9,714 nucleotides of DNA from an uncultured bacterium (GCA_905215675.1 CAJMRA010000063.1:1-9714), one strand, 5' to 3'; positions 1 to 5,913 are shown, numbered from the stretch's first letter. Translations and numbers: made by a program. The notes: generated from the sequence alone by a model not told the origin.

Positions 1-117
1 CATCGGCAGTTTGAGATGCGGAGCGTTTCAAACTGCCGATGCTTCAGGACCTGTCGTTTTGCGGAAAAAATGCGGTTTTTTCCGCTCGATTCGAGCCGGA
101 CGGCAACCCGGCGACGG
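1..117 (+). repeat. Mosaic hairpin repeat, copy R1 (partial: modules A, B, remnant of C)
   Basis: Module A is a long hairpin: 1-14 pairs with 28-41, and the stem continues 15-19/23-27 with two G-T pairs, giving 19 bp around a 3-nt loop. Its core GTTTGA...TTTCAAAC is the core of the other copies, but here the stem is extended outward by CATCGGCA/TGCCGATG, which they lack. The shared spacer CCTGTCGTTT follows at 51-60. Module B is a perfect 10-bp stem, GCGGAAAAAA (61-70) with TTTTTTCCGC (76-85). A diverged C region (about 95-117) ends four bases before the stop codon of the minus-strand gene at 121, and module D is missing. The left end may continue outside the window. It could help end transcription of the carboxypeptidase gene. 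Confidence 0.8.
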
Positions 118-120
118 GGA

Positions 121-1479
121 TCAGGATTCCTCAAAATGCAGCAGGAACATGCCGCAGAAGCGTTCCCCCCTGTAGACTTCCACCCTGTAGATGCGGCCGC
201 CCTTGTCCACGGAAAAGCGTTCCGCAAACAGCGCGCGCTTCAGGGGCAGGCCGCTTTCATCATCCTTGCCGGAATCATAGCCGATGGCGTTGACGCGATA
301 GCCCGCGCACGGACGCACTTCCAGCGACGCGTTCACGTGCAGCATCTGCCCGAAGCCCGCCATGCGCCGCGCGCCGTCCAGAACCACTTCCACGCCGTCT
401 ATGCTCTCGTCCATTTCCCGCCATTCCGGGCTGATGCTGGTCAGCAGACGATTACCGTAATGCACGCGCAACCGTCCGTCTTCGCTGCTGGGCAGCACGG
501 CCATGATGGGCTTGGAAGTGACCGCGTTTCGGGCGGCATCGCGGGGCAGCGGCACCATATTCAGGACCGGGCGCACATCCTCCAGCGGAAAGAAGACGCG
601 ATTACCGGCAAAGGCCACGCCGAGATTTTCCCGCAGGGCCTTTTCCACGCCGTCGGGCGACAGCTCGAAATCCCGTGAAAACCGTATGCCCGCCTGACGG
701 AAAAAGGATTCAATCATCAGAAGATGATAATAGGCGCGCAGGGGCACGTCGAATTCCTTGCTGGCCTCAAGTCCGAACGCCGCCTTGCCCTGCTGCACGG
801 CATAGTAGGAAAGGCTCTTTTCCATTTCCCTGTCGCCTTCGGCCGTGCGGGTATTGTGCACATGATAGCGATGCAGCGGCGCTATCAGCCGTTCGTTGAC
901 CGCTCCCGCCACGGAGGCGGCCTCCTCCCCGAGCTGATACATGAAAACATGCGGTGCAAGACACTCCTGATCGATGACGATGCTTTGCCCCCAGCGCCGG
1001 GGATTGCAAAGAGCGTTTTCCTGCTGCGGACGATAGTAGCCGCTGCCGTCATGCAGGTTCAGCACAAGCCCCACCTGAGGATGGCGGATTAGCTCCTGTA
1101 TCCGGCGGACGGTGGCATATTGCGGATCGTTTTCCGGCAGGGTGGCGAACTTGCGGTTCATGTCGCCGTGCAGACCGCGCGACCGGCGGATGATGCTGGG
1201 AAAATTGAGATTGGGAACGACCCAGACGGCTCCTTCCTGAATTTCATAGCGCGTGCCGACCAGCGTCGCCGCCGAAAAGCCGCCCGGCTCGTCGCCCTGA
1301 ATGCCCCCCACAACCAGAACCGCGCGTTCGCCATGGCCGAGGCGAATGGTCACGAAGTCCAGAAGTTCCTCCTCGATTCCGGCGGCTGTCGCAACGCCCG
1401 GCATCAGGCCGATCCCGCAGACCGCAAGGCAGCTCAGCAGCGCGACCCGGAACAGGGCAGCATGAAAAGAAGACAGCAT
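121..1479 (-). CDS. M99/M14-type peptidoglycan carboxypeptidase (Csd4/Pgp1-like), secreted
   Basis: A protein of 452 aa with an N-terminal signal peptide (about residues 1-33; hydrophobic core VALLSCLAVCGIGLM, then a GVATAAG cleavage region). The zinc site reads GIQGDEPGG: Gln61 and Glu64 stand where classical M14 enzymes have HxxE. The third ligand is His143 in NLHDGSGYY. Asn108-Arg109 match the M14 substrate-binding NR pair, and Glu238 in FGLEAS is the likely catalytic base. Spacing matches Helicobacter pylori Csd4 (from memory Gln46, Glu49, His128, Glu222; about 438 aa). That D,L-carboxypeptidase trims uncrosslinked muropeptide tripeptides to dipeptides and sets helical cell shape; Campylobacter Pgp1 acts alike. 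Residues from about 270 to the end would be the beta-rich C-terminal domains. The start is fixed by GGAGG (complement of 1485-1489), 5 nt before ATG. It follows rfbC on the same strand after 236 nt carrying repeat R2. Periplasmic cell-shape or wall remodelling is inferred; the family assignment is firm. Confidence 0.85.
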   Translation of the reverse strand: MLSSFHAALFRVALLSCLAVCGIGLMPGVATAAGIEEELLDFVTIRLGHGERAVLVVGGIQGDEPGGFSAATLVGTRYEIQEGAVWVVPNLNFPSIIRRSRGLHGDMNRKFATLPENDPQYATVRRIQELIRHPQVGLVLNLHDGSGYYRPQQENALCNPRRWGQSIVIDQECLAPHVFMYQLGEEAASVAGAVNERLIAPLHRYHVHNTRTAEGDREMEKSLSYYAVQQGKAAFGLEASKEFDVPLRAYYHLLMIESFFRQAGIRFSRDFELSPDGVEKALRENLGVAFAGNRVFFPLEDVRPVLNMVPLPRDAARNAVTSKPIMAVLPSSEDGRLRVHYGNRLLTSISPEWREMDESIDGVEVVLDGARRMAGFGQMLHVNASLEVRPCAGYRVNAIGYDSGKDDESGLPLKRALFAERFSVDKGGRIYRVEVYRGERFCGMFLLHFEES

Positions 1480-1556
1480 GAGAACCTCCGTAAAAGGCTC
1501 CCCTCAAAGCCCCGCCACAGGCCGCACGGCAAAGACTCCGGGGGCGGAGGAGAACG

Positions 1557-1704
1557 AGAGCATTTTCCGTTTGAAACGCGGTGTGTTTCAAACCATACGG
1601 CCTGTCGTTTCGCGGGAAAAACGCGGTTTTTCCGCTCACTTTTGGCCGGGCGGCGCTGTGCTGCCGCCTCGCGTTTTCACCTTTTTCAAAGGTGAAACGC
1701 TCTA
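1557..1704 (+). repeat. Mosaic hairpin repeat, copy R2 (complete: A-B-C-D)
   Basis: A full-length copy of about 148 bp. The left end is AGAGCATTTTC (1557-1567) and the right end GAAACGCTCTA (1694-1704), an imperfect terminal inverted repeat. Module A: GTTTGAAACGC (1569-1579) pairs with 1583-1593, with one G-T pair (1578/1584). The spacer TGTCGTTT follows. Module B: GGAAAAA/TTTTTCC around CGCGG (1615-1633). Module C: GGCGGC (1649-1654) with GCCGCC (1663-1668). Module D: TTTCACCTTT (1675-1684), loop TTC, AAAGGTGAAA (1688-1697), closed by GCG/CGC with one bulged T at 1674. The copy lies between the rfbC stop, 11 nt away, and the start of the carboxypeptidase gene. It could act as a terminator or processing site for rfbC and as a leader or promoter for the next gene; both roles are inference. 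Confidence 0.88.
1562..1591 (-). promoter_or_regulatory. Candidate outward promoter inside repeat R2, facing the carboxypeptidase gene
   Basis: On the minus strand TTGAAA (complement of 1586-1591) is followed after exactly 18 nt by GAAAAT (complement of 1562-1567), four matches of six to TATAAT. Transcription would begin near 1554 and leave a leader of about 75 nt before the ATG at 1479. The same TTGAAA-N18-RAAAAT arrangement recurs in R3 and R5. The -10 is weak, so this is only a candidate. Confidence 0.35.
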
Positions 1705-1715
1705 GGGTGAGCGGC

Positions 1716-2243
1716 CTAGGGCTGCCAGAACGGAGCGTTCTTGTCCTTTTCGGACAACAGGGGTTCGGCAACGGGCCAGCGCACGCCGATGGCGGGATCA
1801 TTCCAGCGGATGGAGCCTTCGTCCTGCGGGCAGTACACGTCCGTCACCTTGTAATGGAAGTGCGCAATATCGCTGGTGACGGCGAAACCGTGAGCCATTC
1901 CCGGCGGCACCCAGAGCTGCCACTGATTTTTGGCGGTCAGCTCCACGCCGTACCATTGCCCGTAGGTCGGCGATCCCTTGCGGATGTCCACCGCCACGTC
2001 GAACACGCTGCCCAGCGACACGTACACGAGCTTGCCCTGCGGGCGCGTCTTCTGAAAATGCAGACCGCGCAGGATGCCGTAACGGGACATGGAATGATTG
2101 TCCTGCACAAAGGGCAACGTGATGCCGGCCTCGCGCGCGTAGCGTTCCTGTTGCCAGGTTTCTACAAAATAACCGCGTTCGTCGCCCCATATTTTGGGCT
2201 TGATCAGGACGACGCCTTCAAGGGGAGTACGTTCTACGTCCAT
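1716..2243 (-). CDS. rfbC: dTDP-4-dehydrorhamnose 3,5-epimerase (RmlC/RfbC)
   Basis: A 175-aa cupin-fold epimerase of normal family length. It inverts C3 and C5 of dTDP-4-dehydro-6-deoxyglucose, the third step in making dTDP-L-rhamnose for O-antigen or other surface polysaccharide, in the cytoplasm. Family signatures: PKIWGDERGYFVETW (16-30), FVQDNHSMSRYGILRGLHFQ (45-64) with catalytic His62, VFDVAVDIRKGSPTYGQW (80-97), WVPPGMAHGF (111-120), HYKVTDVYCP (130-139) with the active-site tyrosine region, and LSEKDKNAP (163-171), whose Asp167 should complete the His-Asp dyad. The ATG at 2243 has a modest AGGA-type ribosome binding site 5 nt upstream. It lies 68 nt downstream of gltX on the same strand, with a strong hairpin between them. 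The partner genes rfbA, rfbB and rfbD are not in the window, so it is separated from the rest of its pathway here. Confidence 0.95.
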   Translation of the reverse strand: MDVERTPLEGVVLIKPKIWGDERGYFVETWQQERYAREAGITLPFVQDNHSMSRYGILRGLHFQKTRPQGKLVYVSLGSVFDVAVDIRKGSPTYGQWYGVELTAKNQWQLWVPPGMAHGFAVTSDIAHFHYKVTDVYCPQDEGSIRWNDPAIGVRWPVAEPLLSEKDKNAPFWQP

Positions 2244-2260
2244 GGTGATTCCTGTGGTCG

Positions 2261-2295
2261 CGCGCTCCCCGGCAGCCTGCGCGCCGGGAAGCGCG
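2261..2295 (-). terminator. GC-rich hairpin between gltX and rfbC (weak terminator or attenuator)
   Basis: CGCGCTCCCCGGC (2261-2273) faces GCCGGGAAGCGCG (2283-2295) across a 9-nt loop. On the plus strand there is one C/A mismatch; on the minus-strand transcript it becomes a U-G pair, so all 13 positions pair. No U-run follows, so it is not a textbook intrinsic terminator. It ends about 8 nt before the rfbC ribosome binding site and could lower or protect rfbC message. Confidence 0.5.
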
Positions 2296-2311
2296 GCTTG
2301 ACGTTCGACCC

Positions 2312-3718
2312 TTACGGCCGGGCTGCGCGCTCCAGACGGGCCAGCGTTTCATCCTTGCCCAGAAACGCCATGATTTCAGGCAGGTGAGGACCGCCCATAA
2401 AGCCCATGAGCGCCGTGCGCAGGGCCGGGGCCACCTCCTTGAACTTGAGTCCGTTATCGCTCACATAGGCGTTGAGCGCGGCCTCCAGTTCGGGAGCCGT
2501 GAACGGGGAGCAGGCGCCGAAAATGCCGGACAGGGCCACAAGATGGGCGCGGGAAGCGTCGGTCAGGTTCTTGGCGACCGCCTTTTCGTCATAGGGCAGG
2601 TCAGCCGCCCCGGTCAGCAGGGGCGCAAAGCTCCGGGCCAGCGCCTTGAGATTGCCCGCGCGCTCGCGGAACATGGCGCACAGGGCTTCGCATTCGCCCT
2701 GCTCAAGCGGTCTGCCGCAGCGGGAAAGCCCGGCTTCCTCCACAAAGGGAAGCGTCAGGGCCGCCAGCTCGGGCAGGGGCATTTCCCGCATGAAATGGGC
2801 GTTGCACCATTCCAGCTTGGCCGGATCGAAGGCGGCCGCGGCGGGATTGAGATTCGAGCCGTCGAAGAAACGGATCAGCTCTTCCTTCGTGAAAATTTCC
2901 TGATCGCCGTGCGACCAGCCCAGCCGGACCAGATAGTTCACCAGCGCCTGGGGCAGCAGGCCGTCGCGCTGATACTCGATGACGGCGCGCGCGCCGTGGC
3001 GCTTGGACAGCTTCTGCCGATCCGGCCCGAGAATCATGGGCACATGCCCGAAACGGGGCACGGGAAGCCCCAGCGCTTCGTAAATCAGAATCTGGCGCGG
3101 CGTGTTGGACACATGGTCGTCGCCCCGGATGACGTGGGTGATGCCCATTTCGTGATCGTCCACAACCACGGCCATGTTGTAGGTCGGCATGCCGTCGGCG
3201 CGCCGGATGACCATGTCGTCCAGTTCGCTGACATCCACGGCAATCCGGCCCTTCACCATGTCGTCAAAGACGACCTTGCCGGTCTGGGGAATGCGCAGAC
3301 GCACGCAGCGCCCCTCGCCGGGGCCCAGATGCCGGTCGCGGCAGCGACCGTCATAACGGGGTTTGAGTCCGTGGGCGCGGGCATGCTCGCGCATGGCTTC
3401 CACTTCCTCCGGCGTGCAGGAACACCAGTAGGCATGACCGCTTTCCAGCAGCCGGTCCACATAGCTGTTGTACAGCTCCGTCCGCTGCGTCTGATAGTTG
3501 AGAGGGCCGTCCCAGTCCAGACCGAGCCAGCGCATGGAAGCCAGAATGGAATCCGTGTATTCCTGCTTGGAACGCAGCAGGTCCGTGTCCTCGATGCGAA
3601 GATGGAACTGGCCCCCGTTATGACGGGCCAGCAGCCAGCAGAAAATGGCGGTACGCGCGCCGCCGATGTGCAGATGCCCCGTGGGACTGGGGGCGAAACG
3701 GGTAACGACGTTGCTCAT
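2312..3718 (-). CDS. gltX: Glutamyl-tRNA synthetase
   Basis: A class I aminoacyl-tRNA synthetase of 468 aa, the usual bacterial length, which charges tRNA(Glu) with glutamate in the cytoplasm using ATP. It opens with RFAPSPTGHLHIGGARTA, where HIGG (17-20) is the HIGH signature. RIEDTD is at 41-46. A zinc-binding insertion has Cys99, Cys101, Tyr122 and Cys126 (the fourth classical ligand position holds Asp128). WCS/RRADGMPTYNMAVVVDDHEMGITHVIRGDDH-type sequence marks the connective domain, and KLSKRHG (236-242) is the KMSKS loop. The rest is the anticodon-binding helical domain. The frame stays open upstream to 3862, but MSNVVTRFAPSPTG is the family N-terminus and AAAGGA lies 7 nt before the ATG at 3718, so that start is preferred. 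It heads a same-strand run with rfbC and diverges from the EamA gene. Whether it is discriminating or also charges tRNA(Gln) cannot be told here. Confidence 0.97.
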   Translation of the reverse strand: MSNVVTRFAPSPTGHLHIGGARTAIFCWLLARHNGGQFHLRIEDTDLLRSKQEYTDSILASMRWLGLDWDGPLNYQTQRTELYNSYVDRLLESGHAYWCSCTPEEVEAMREHARAHGLKPRYDGRCRDRHLGPGEGRCVRLRIPQTGKVVFDDMVKGRIAVDVSELDDMVIRRADGMPTYNMAVVVDDHEMGITHVIRGDDHVSNTPRQILIYEALGLPVPRFGHVPMILGPDRQKLSKRHGARAVIEYQRDGLLPQALVNYLVRLGWSHGDQEIFTKEELIRFFDGSNLNPAAAAFDPAKLEWCNAHFMREMPLPELAALTLPFVEEAGLSRCGRPLEQGECEALCAMFRERAGNLKALARSFAPLLTGAADLPYDEKAVAKNLTDASRAHLVALSGIFGACSPFTAPELEAALNAYVSDNGLKFKEVAPALRTALMGFMGGPHLPEIMAFLGKDETLARLERAARP

Positions 3719-3901
3719 GACAGTGTCCTTTGTGCCGTCGGGCGCGACGGCGGAATTGCGGTCGGAATCAGCGGGCAGCCTGCCGTCGCGTCGTGCCCGC
3801 GGCGCGGTTCGTCCGCCGCTTCGCCGCAAGGCGCCCCCGGAAGCGGGAAACGCCCTGCGCAAAAGCGCGCGCGAACCGGAATGTACGGCGTATGTCTACG
3901 A
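3719..3901 (-). other. gltX upstream region without repeat or gene
   Basis: This GC-rich stretch lies between the gltX start and repeat R3. It carries the gltX ribosome binding site and presumably its promoter, but no convincing -35/-10 pair stands out. On the minus strand the best weak match is TTGCCT, 17 nt, TAGACA, which starts inside the R3 edge (about 3890-3920). No T-box leader with its tRNA-binding consensus was recognised. Confidence 0.4.
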
Positions 3902-4050
3902 CATTTGCAGCTTCAAGGCAAATTTTCCGCGCGTCCGGCTTCCGCCCGCCGCCCGGTTCGAAGCGAGCTGCAAAAACGCGTTTTTTCCCGCGCAACGACA
4001 GCCCCTGTCCATGGTTTGAAACCCGGCGCGTTTCACACTGAAAATGCTCT
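3902..4050 (-). repeat. Mosaic hairpin repeat, copy R3 (full length, D diverged)
   Basis: Read on the minus strand it starts AGAGCATTTTCAG (4050 downward). Module A follows: GTGTGAAAC with GTTTCAAAC, one G/A mismatch (4016-4039). Then come GGCTGTCGTT, module B GGAAAAAACGCGTTTTT, the linker GCTCGCTTCG and CCGGGCGGCG of module C. At the position of module D is a different small stem, ATTTGC (3903-3908) with GCAAAT (3918-3923). Total length is about 149 bp, the same as R2. It sits between the divergent genes gltX and EamA, so it cannot be a terminator for either; it is the exception among the copies. Confidence 0.78.
4016..4045 (+). promoter_or_regulatory. Candidate outward promoter in repeat R3, facing the EamA gene
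   Basis: TTGAAA (4016-4021), an 18-nt spacer and GAAAAT (4040-4045) would start transcription near 4052, about 34 nt before the EamA ATG. The -35 is five of six matches and the -10 four of six. The same layout occurs in R2 and R5. No better promoter is visible upstream of this gene. Confidence 0.4.
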
Positions 4051-4085
4051 TGACGCGACGCCGCGAAGCGCCAATAACGGGGCCC

Positions 4086-4979
4086 ATGAACAGTGCGAGC
4101 TTCCCTTCCCGCTGGGTCGCCCACGGCGCGGCGCTGTGCTGCGCCGTCGTCTGGGGCGTCACCTTTGTTTCCACCAAGGTTCTGCTGGACATCTTCGCCC
4201 CGGCGGAAATCCTTTTCCTGCGCTTTCTGCTGGGAATGATCGCCCTCTGGTGCGTCAGACCGCAGCGCCTGCATGTGGAGGGCGCGCGGCGTCATCTGCT
4301 CTTTGCCGGGGCGGGCCTGTGCGGCGTCACCCTGTACTTTCTGCTGGAAAACATGGCCCTGCAATATACGCTGGCCTCCAACGTAGGCGTGCTGGTGGCC
4401 ATTTCTCCGCTGTTCACGGCCCTGCTGGCCCGGCTGCTGCTCGGCGAACGGCTGCGGCTGGGCTTCTTCATCGGATTCGTCTTCGCGCTGGCGGGCATCG
4501 TCTGCATCAACGTCAACAGCGGGGCCGTCCTGCGCCTGAATCCGCTGGGCGATCTGCTGGCCGTACTGGCCGCGCTCACCTGGGCCTTCTACTCCATCCT
4601 TACGCGCCGGATCGGTCAGATGGGCTATGATACGACGCTTGCCACGCGGCGCATTTTCGGCTGGGGTCTGCTGCTCATGCTCCCCGTGCTGCCCTTTGCC
4701 GGCGTCGGCACGGATGCGACGCGCCTCCTGCTGCCGACGGCGGCGGGCAATCTCATCTTTCTCGGGCTGGGCGCTTCGGCTCTCTGCTTCGTGCTCTGGA
4801 ATTTCGCGTTGTCCCGTCTGGGGCCCGTGACCGTCAGCCAGTATATTTACCTGATTCCCCTGGTCACGGTGGGCGCTTCGCTGGCCGTGCTGGGAGAACC
4901 CGTCACCCTTCTGGCGGTCGTCGGCATGGCGCTCATTCTCGCCGGGCTGCTTATTTCCGAAGGCCGCTTCCGCCGCTAA
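4086..4979 (+). CDS. EamA/DMT-superfamily transporter (10-TM permease)
   Basis: A 297-aa inner-membrane protein with two EamA repeats of about five membrane helices each, the usual drug/metabolite transporter layout. Repeat 1 covers about residues 12-144: AALCCAVVWGVTFVSTKVLL, then PAEILFLRFLLGM, GVTLYFLLENMALQYT, NVGVLVAISPLFTALLARLLLGE and GFVFALAGIVCIN. Repeat 2 covers about 153-292: GDLLAVLAALTWAFYSILTRR, then GNLIFLGLGASALCFVLWNFAL, VTVSQYIYLIPLVTVGASLAVLGE and GMALILAGLLIS. The paired SPLF...LLGE and IPLV...VLGE signatures are typical. Such proteins export amino acids, metabolites or drugs; the substrate cannot be told. An in-frame ATG at 4044 lies inside repeat R3 and lacks a ribosome binding site, so ATG 4086 (weak CGGGG just before it) was chosen; the start remains uncertain. 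It is divergent from gltX and convergent with thiE. Confidence 0.88.
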   Translation: MNSASFPSRWVAHGAALCCAVVWGVTFVSTKVLLDIFAPAEILFLRFLLGMIALWCVRPQRLHVEGARRHLLFAGAGLCGVTLYFLLENMALQYTLASNVGVLVAISPLFTALLARLLLGERLRLGFFIGFVFALAGIVCINVNSGAVLRLNPLGDLLAVLAALTWAFYSILTRRIGQMGYDTTLATRRIFGWGLLLMLPVLPFAGVGTDATRLLLPTAAGNLIFLGLGASALCFVLWNFALSRLGPVTVSQYIYLIPLVTVGASLAVLGEPVTLLAVVGMALILAGLLISEGRFRR

Positions 4980-4981
4980 CA

Positions 4982-5077
4982 CATTTTCTGGAAACGCGGT
5001 TTTTCCGTCTGCTTTCGGGCCGGGCGGCGCGGTGTCGCCACCTTGCGTTTCACCTTTTTCAAAGGTGAAACGCTCTA
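4982..5077 (+). repeat. Mosaic hairpin repeat, copy R4 (module A lost)
   Basis: Beginning just after the EamA stop, ACATTTTC resembles the left end. Module A and its spacer are missing. Module B is reduced (GGAAA...TTTCC, about 4990-5006). Module C pairs GGCGGC (5023-5028) with GTCGCC (5034-5039), one G-T pair. Module D is a perfect 13-bp stem: GCGTTTCACCTTT (5045-5057), loop TTC, AAAGGTGAAACGC (5061-5073). The right end GCTCTA contains the thiE stop codon on the other strand. It lies between convergent genes, where it could serve as a bidirectional terminator. Confidence 0.85.
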
Positions 5078-5725
5078 GCCGCGGGTCATGCCCGCGCGCA
5101 TGGCCGCGCGCACGGCTTCGACCTTCGCGGCGATATCCGACGCGCCGACCAGTTCGGAAACCAGCGCGCAGCAGCGCGCGCCGTGACGGGCCACGTCGCC
5201 GATATTGTGTTCCTTGATGCCGCCGATGGCCACAAAGGGCAGGGAGATATTCGCCGCCACCCAGTCCAGATACTCGAAGCCCACGGGGGCGACCACGTCT
5301 TCCTTGGTCTGTGTGGCAAAGACGGGACCGACGCCGATATAATCCGCGCCGAGGCGCACGGCTTCCCGCGCCTGTTCCGGGCTGTGCGTCGAAAGTCCGA
5401 GACACATGCCGGGCCCCGTAAGGGCGCGCACGTCGGGCAGGGGGATGTCCTCCTGCCCGATATGCACGCCGTCGGCGCGGCAGATCATGGCCAGATCGAC
5501 GTGATCGTCCACCATCAGGCATGCGCCGTATTCGTCGCACAGACGACGCATAAGACGGCATTCTTCCAGCATTTCGCCGCCCTTCTTTCGTTTTTCCCTG
5601 TACTGGATGATGCGTATGCCCGCGCCGAGCAGGGCGCGCACGACCTCCTCCAGCGGCCGCCCGAGGGAAAGACGGCTGTCGGTAAGGGCGTAGAGTTCGG
5701 TTTCTCCGGGCAGGATAACGGGCAT
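5075..5725 (-). CDS. thiE: Thiamine phosphate synthase
   Basis: A 216-aa TIM-barrel enzyme of normal size. It joins the pyrimidine HMP-PP to the thiazole phosphate, forming thiamine phosphate in the cytoplasm. Signatures: IIQYREK (39-45), the pyrimidine/PPi site; MVDDHVDLA (71-79) and DGVHIGQED (85-93), metal-binding aspartates; LSTHS (111-115); YIGVGPVFATQTK (129-141), pyrophosphate-binding Thr and Lys; FVAIGGI (164-170), phosphate loop. The start is sure: AAGGAGGAC ends 7 nt before ATG at 5725. The stop TAG is supplied by the end of repeat R4. Upstream are repeat R5 and a duplicated hairpin arm touching the ribosome binding site. No TPP riboswitch was recognised in the 188-nt gap, and no other thiamine genes are present, so it stands apart from thiC/D/G/H. 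The DUF362 gene lies upstream on the same strand. Confidence 0.95.
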   Translation of the reverse strand: MPVILPGETELYALTDSRLSLGRPLEEVVRALLGAGIRIIQYREKRKKGGEMLEECRLMRRLCDEYGACLMVDDHVDLAMICRADGVHIGQEDIPLPDVRALTGPGMCLGLSTHSPEQAREAVRLGADYIGVGPVFATQTKEDVVAPVGFEYLDWVAANISLPFVAIGGIKEHNIGDVARHGARCCALVSELVGASDIAAKVEAVRAAMRAGMTRG

Positions 5726-5731
5726 GGACGG

Positions 5732-5740
5732 GTCCTCCTT
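5732..5740 (-). promoter_or_regulatory. thiE ribosome binding site
   Basis: AAGGAGGAC on the minus strand, seven bases before the ATG. It directly abuts the end of repeat R5 at 5741, so folding of the duplicated R5 arms would place a stem edge about two bases from it. Confidence 0.8.
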
Positions 5741-5774
5741 GAGCGTTTTATCTTTGAGAGCATTTTATCTTTGA
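5741..5774 (-). repeat. 17-bp tandem duplication of a repeat module-D arm
   Basis: On the plus strand GAGCGTTTTATCTTTGA (5741-5757) is followed at once by GAGCATTTTATCTTTGA (5758-5774), differing at one base. Each unit is a right arm of module D in R5, so a single left arm (5776-5788) faces two possible partners. Found in no other copy in this window. Confidence 0.85.
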
Positions 5775-5904
5775 AAAAAATAAAACGCGGGGCGGCGGCA
5801 CAGCGCCGCCCGGCCGGAACGCGGGCGGAAAAAACGCATTTTTTCCGTGAAACGACAAACCGGGAGGTTTGAAACGCAACGCGTTTCAAACTAAAAATGT
5901 GCTT
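5741..5904 (-). repeat. Mosaic hairpin repeat, copy R5 (complete, with extra arm)
   Basis: Read on the minus strand. Module A is perfect: GTTTGAAACGC (5867-5877) with GCGTTTCAAAC (5881-5891), 3-nt loop. The spacer TTTGTCGTTTC follows. Module B: CGGAAAAAA (5826-5834) with TTTTTTCCG (5839-5847). Module C: GGGCGGCG (5790-5797) with CGCCGCCC (5804-5811). Module D (5760-5788) has changed sequence, TTTTAT/ATAAAA instead of TTTCAC/GTGAAA, but still pairs, with two G-U pairs on the minus strand. Without the duplicated arm it is 147 bp, like R2 and R3. It fills the gap between the DUF362 stop and the thiE start. Confidence 0.87.
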
Positions 5905-5913
5905 GCGATGAAG

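Noticed and set aside
3719..3862. 48-residue N-terminal extension of gltX
   Set aside because: The family begins at MSNVVTRFAPSPTG, and a ribosome binding site precedes that ATG; the extension is Arg/Ala/Gly-rich noise.
2384..4630. 748-codon plus-strand frame opposite gltX
   Set aside because: It is antisense to gltX, then crosses into the EamA gene in the wrong frame; composition is that of a shadow frame.
3768..5561. 597-codon minus-strand frame across R4, the EamA gene and R3
   Set aside because: It runs antisense to the EamA permease and out of frame through thiE; low-complexity composition and no domain.
1557..5904. CRISPR array made of the palindromic repeats
   Set aside because: The copies are kilobases apart, in both orientations, separated by genes, and are composite hairpins rather than short direct repeats with equal spacers; no cas gene is present.
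5726..5913. Possible TPP riboswitch upstream of thiE
   Set aside because: I looked for thi-box signatures such as CTGAGA and ACCTGATCTGG and found none; the gap is accounted for by repeat R5.
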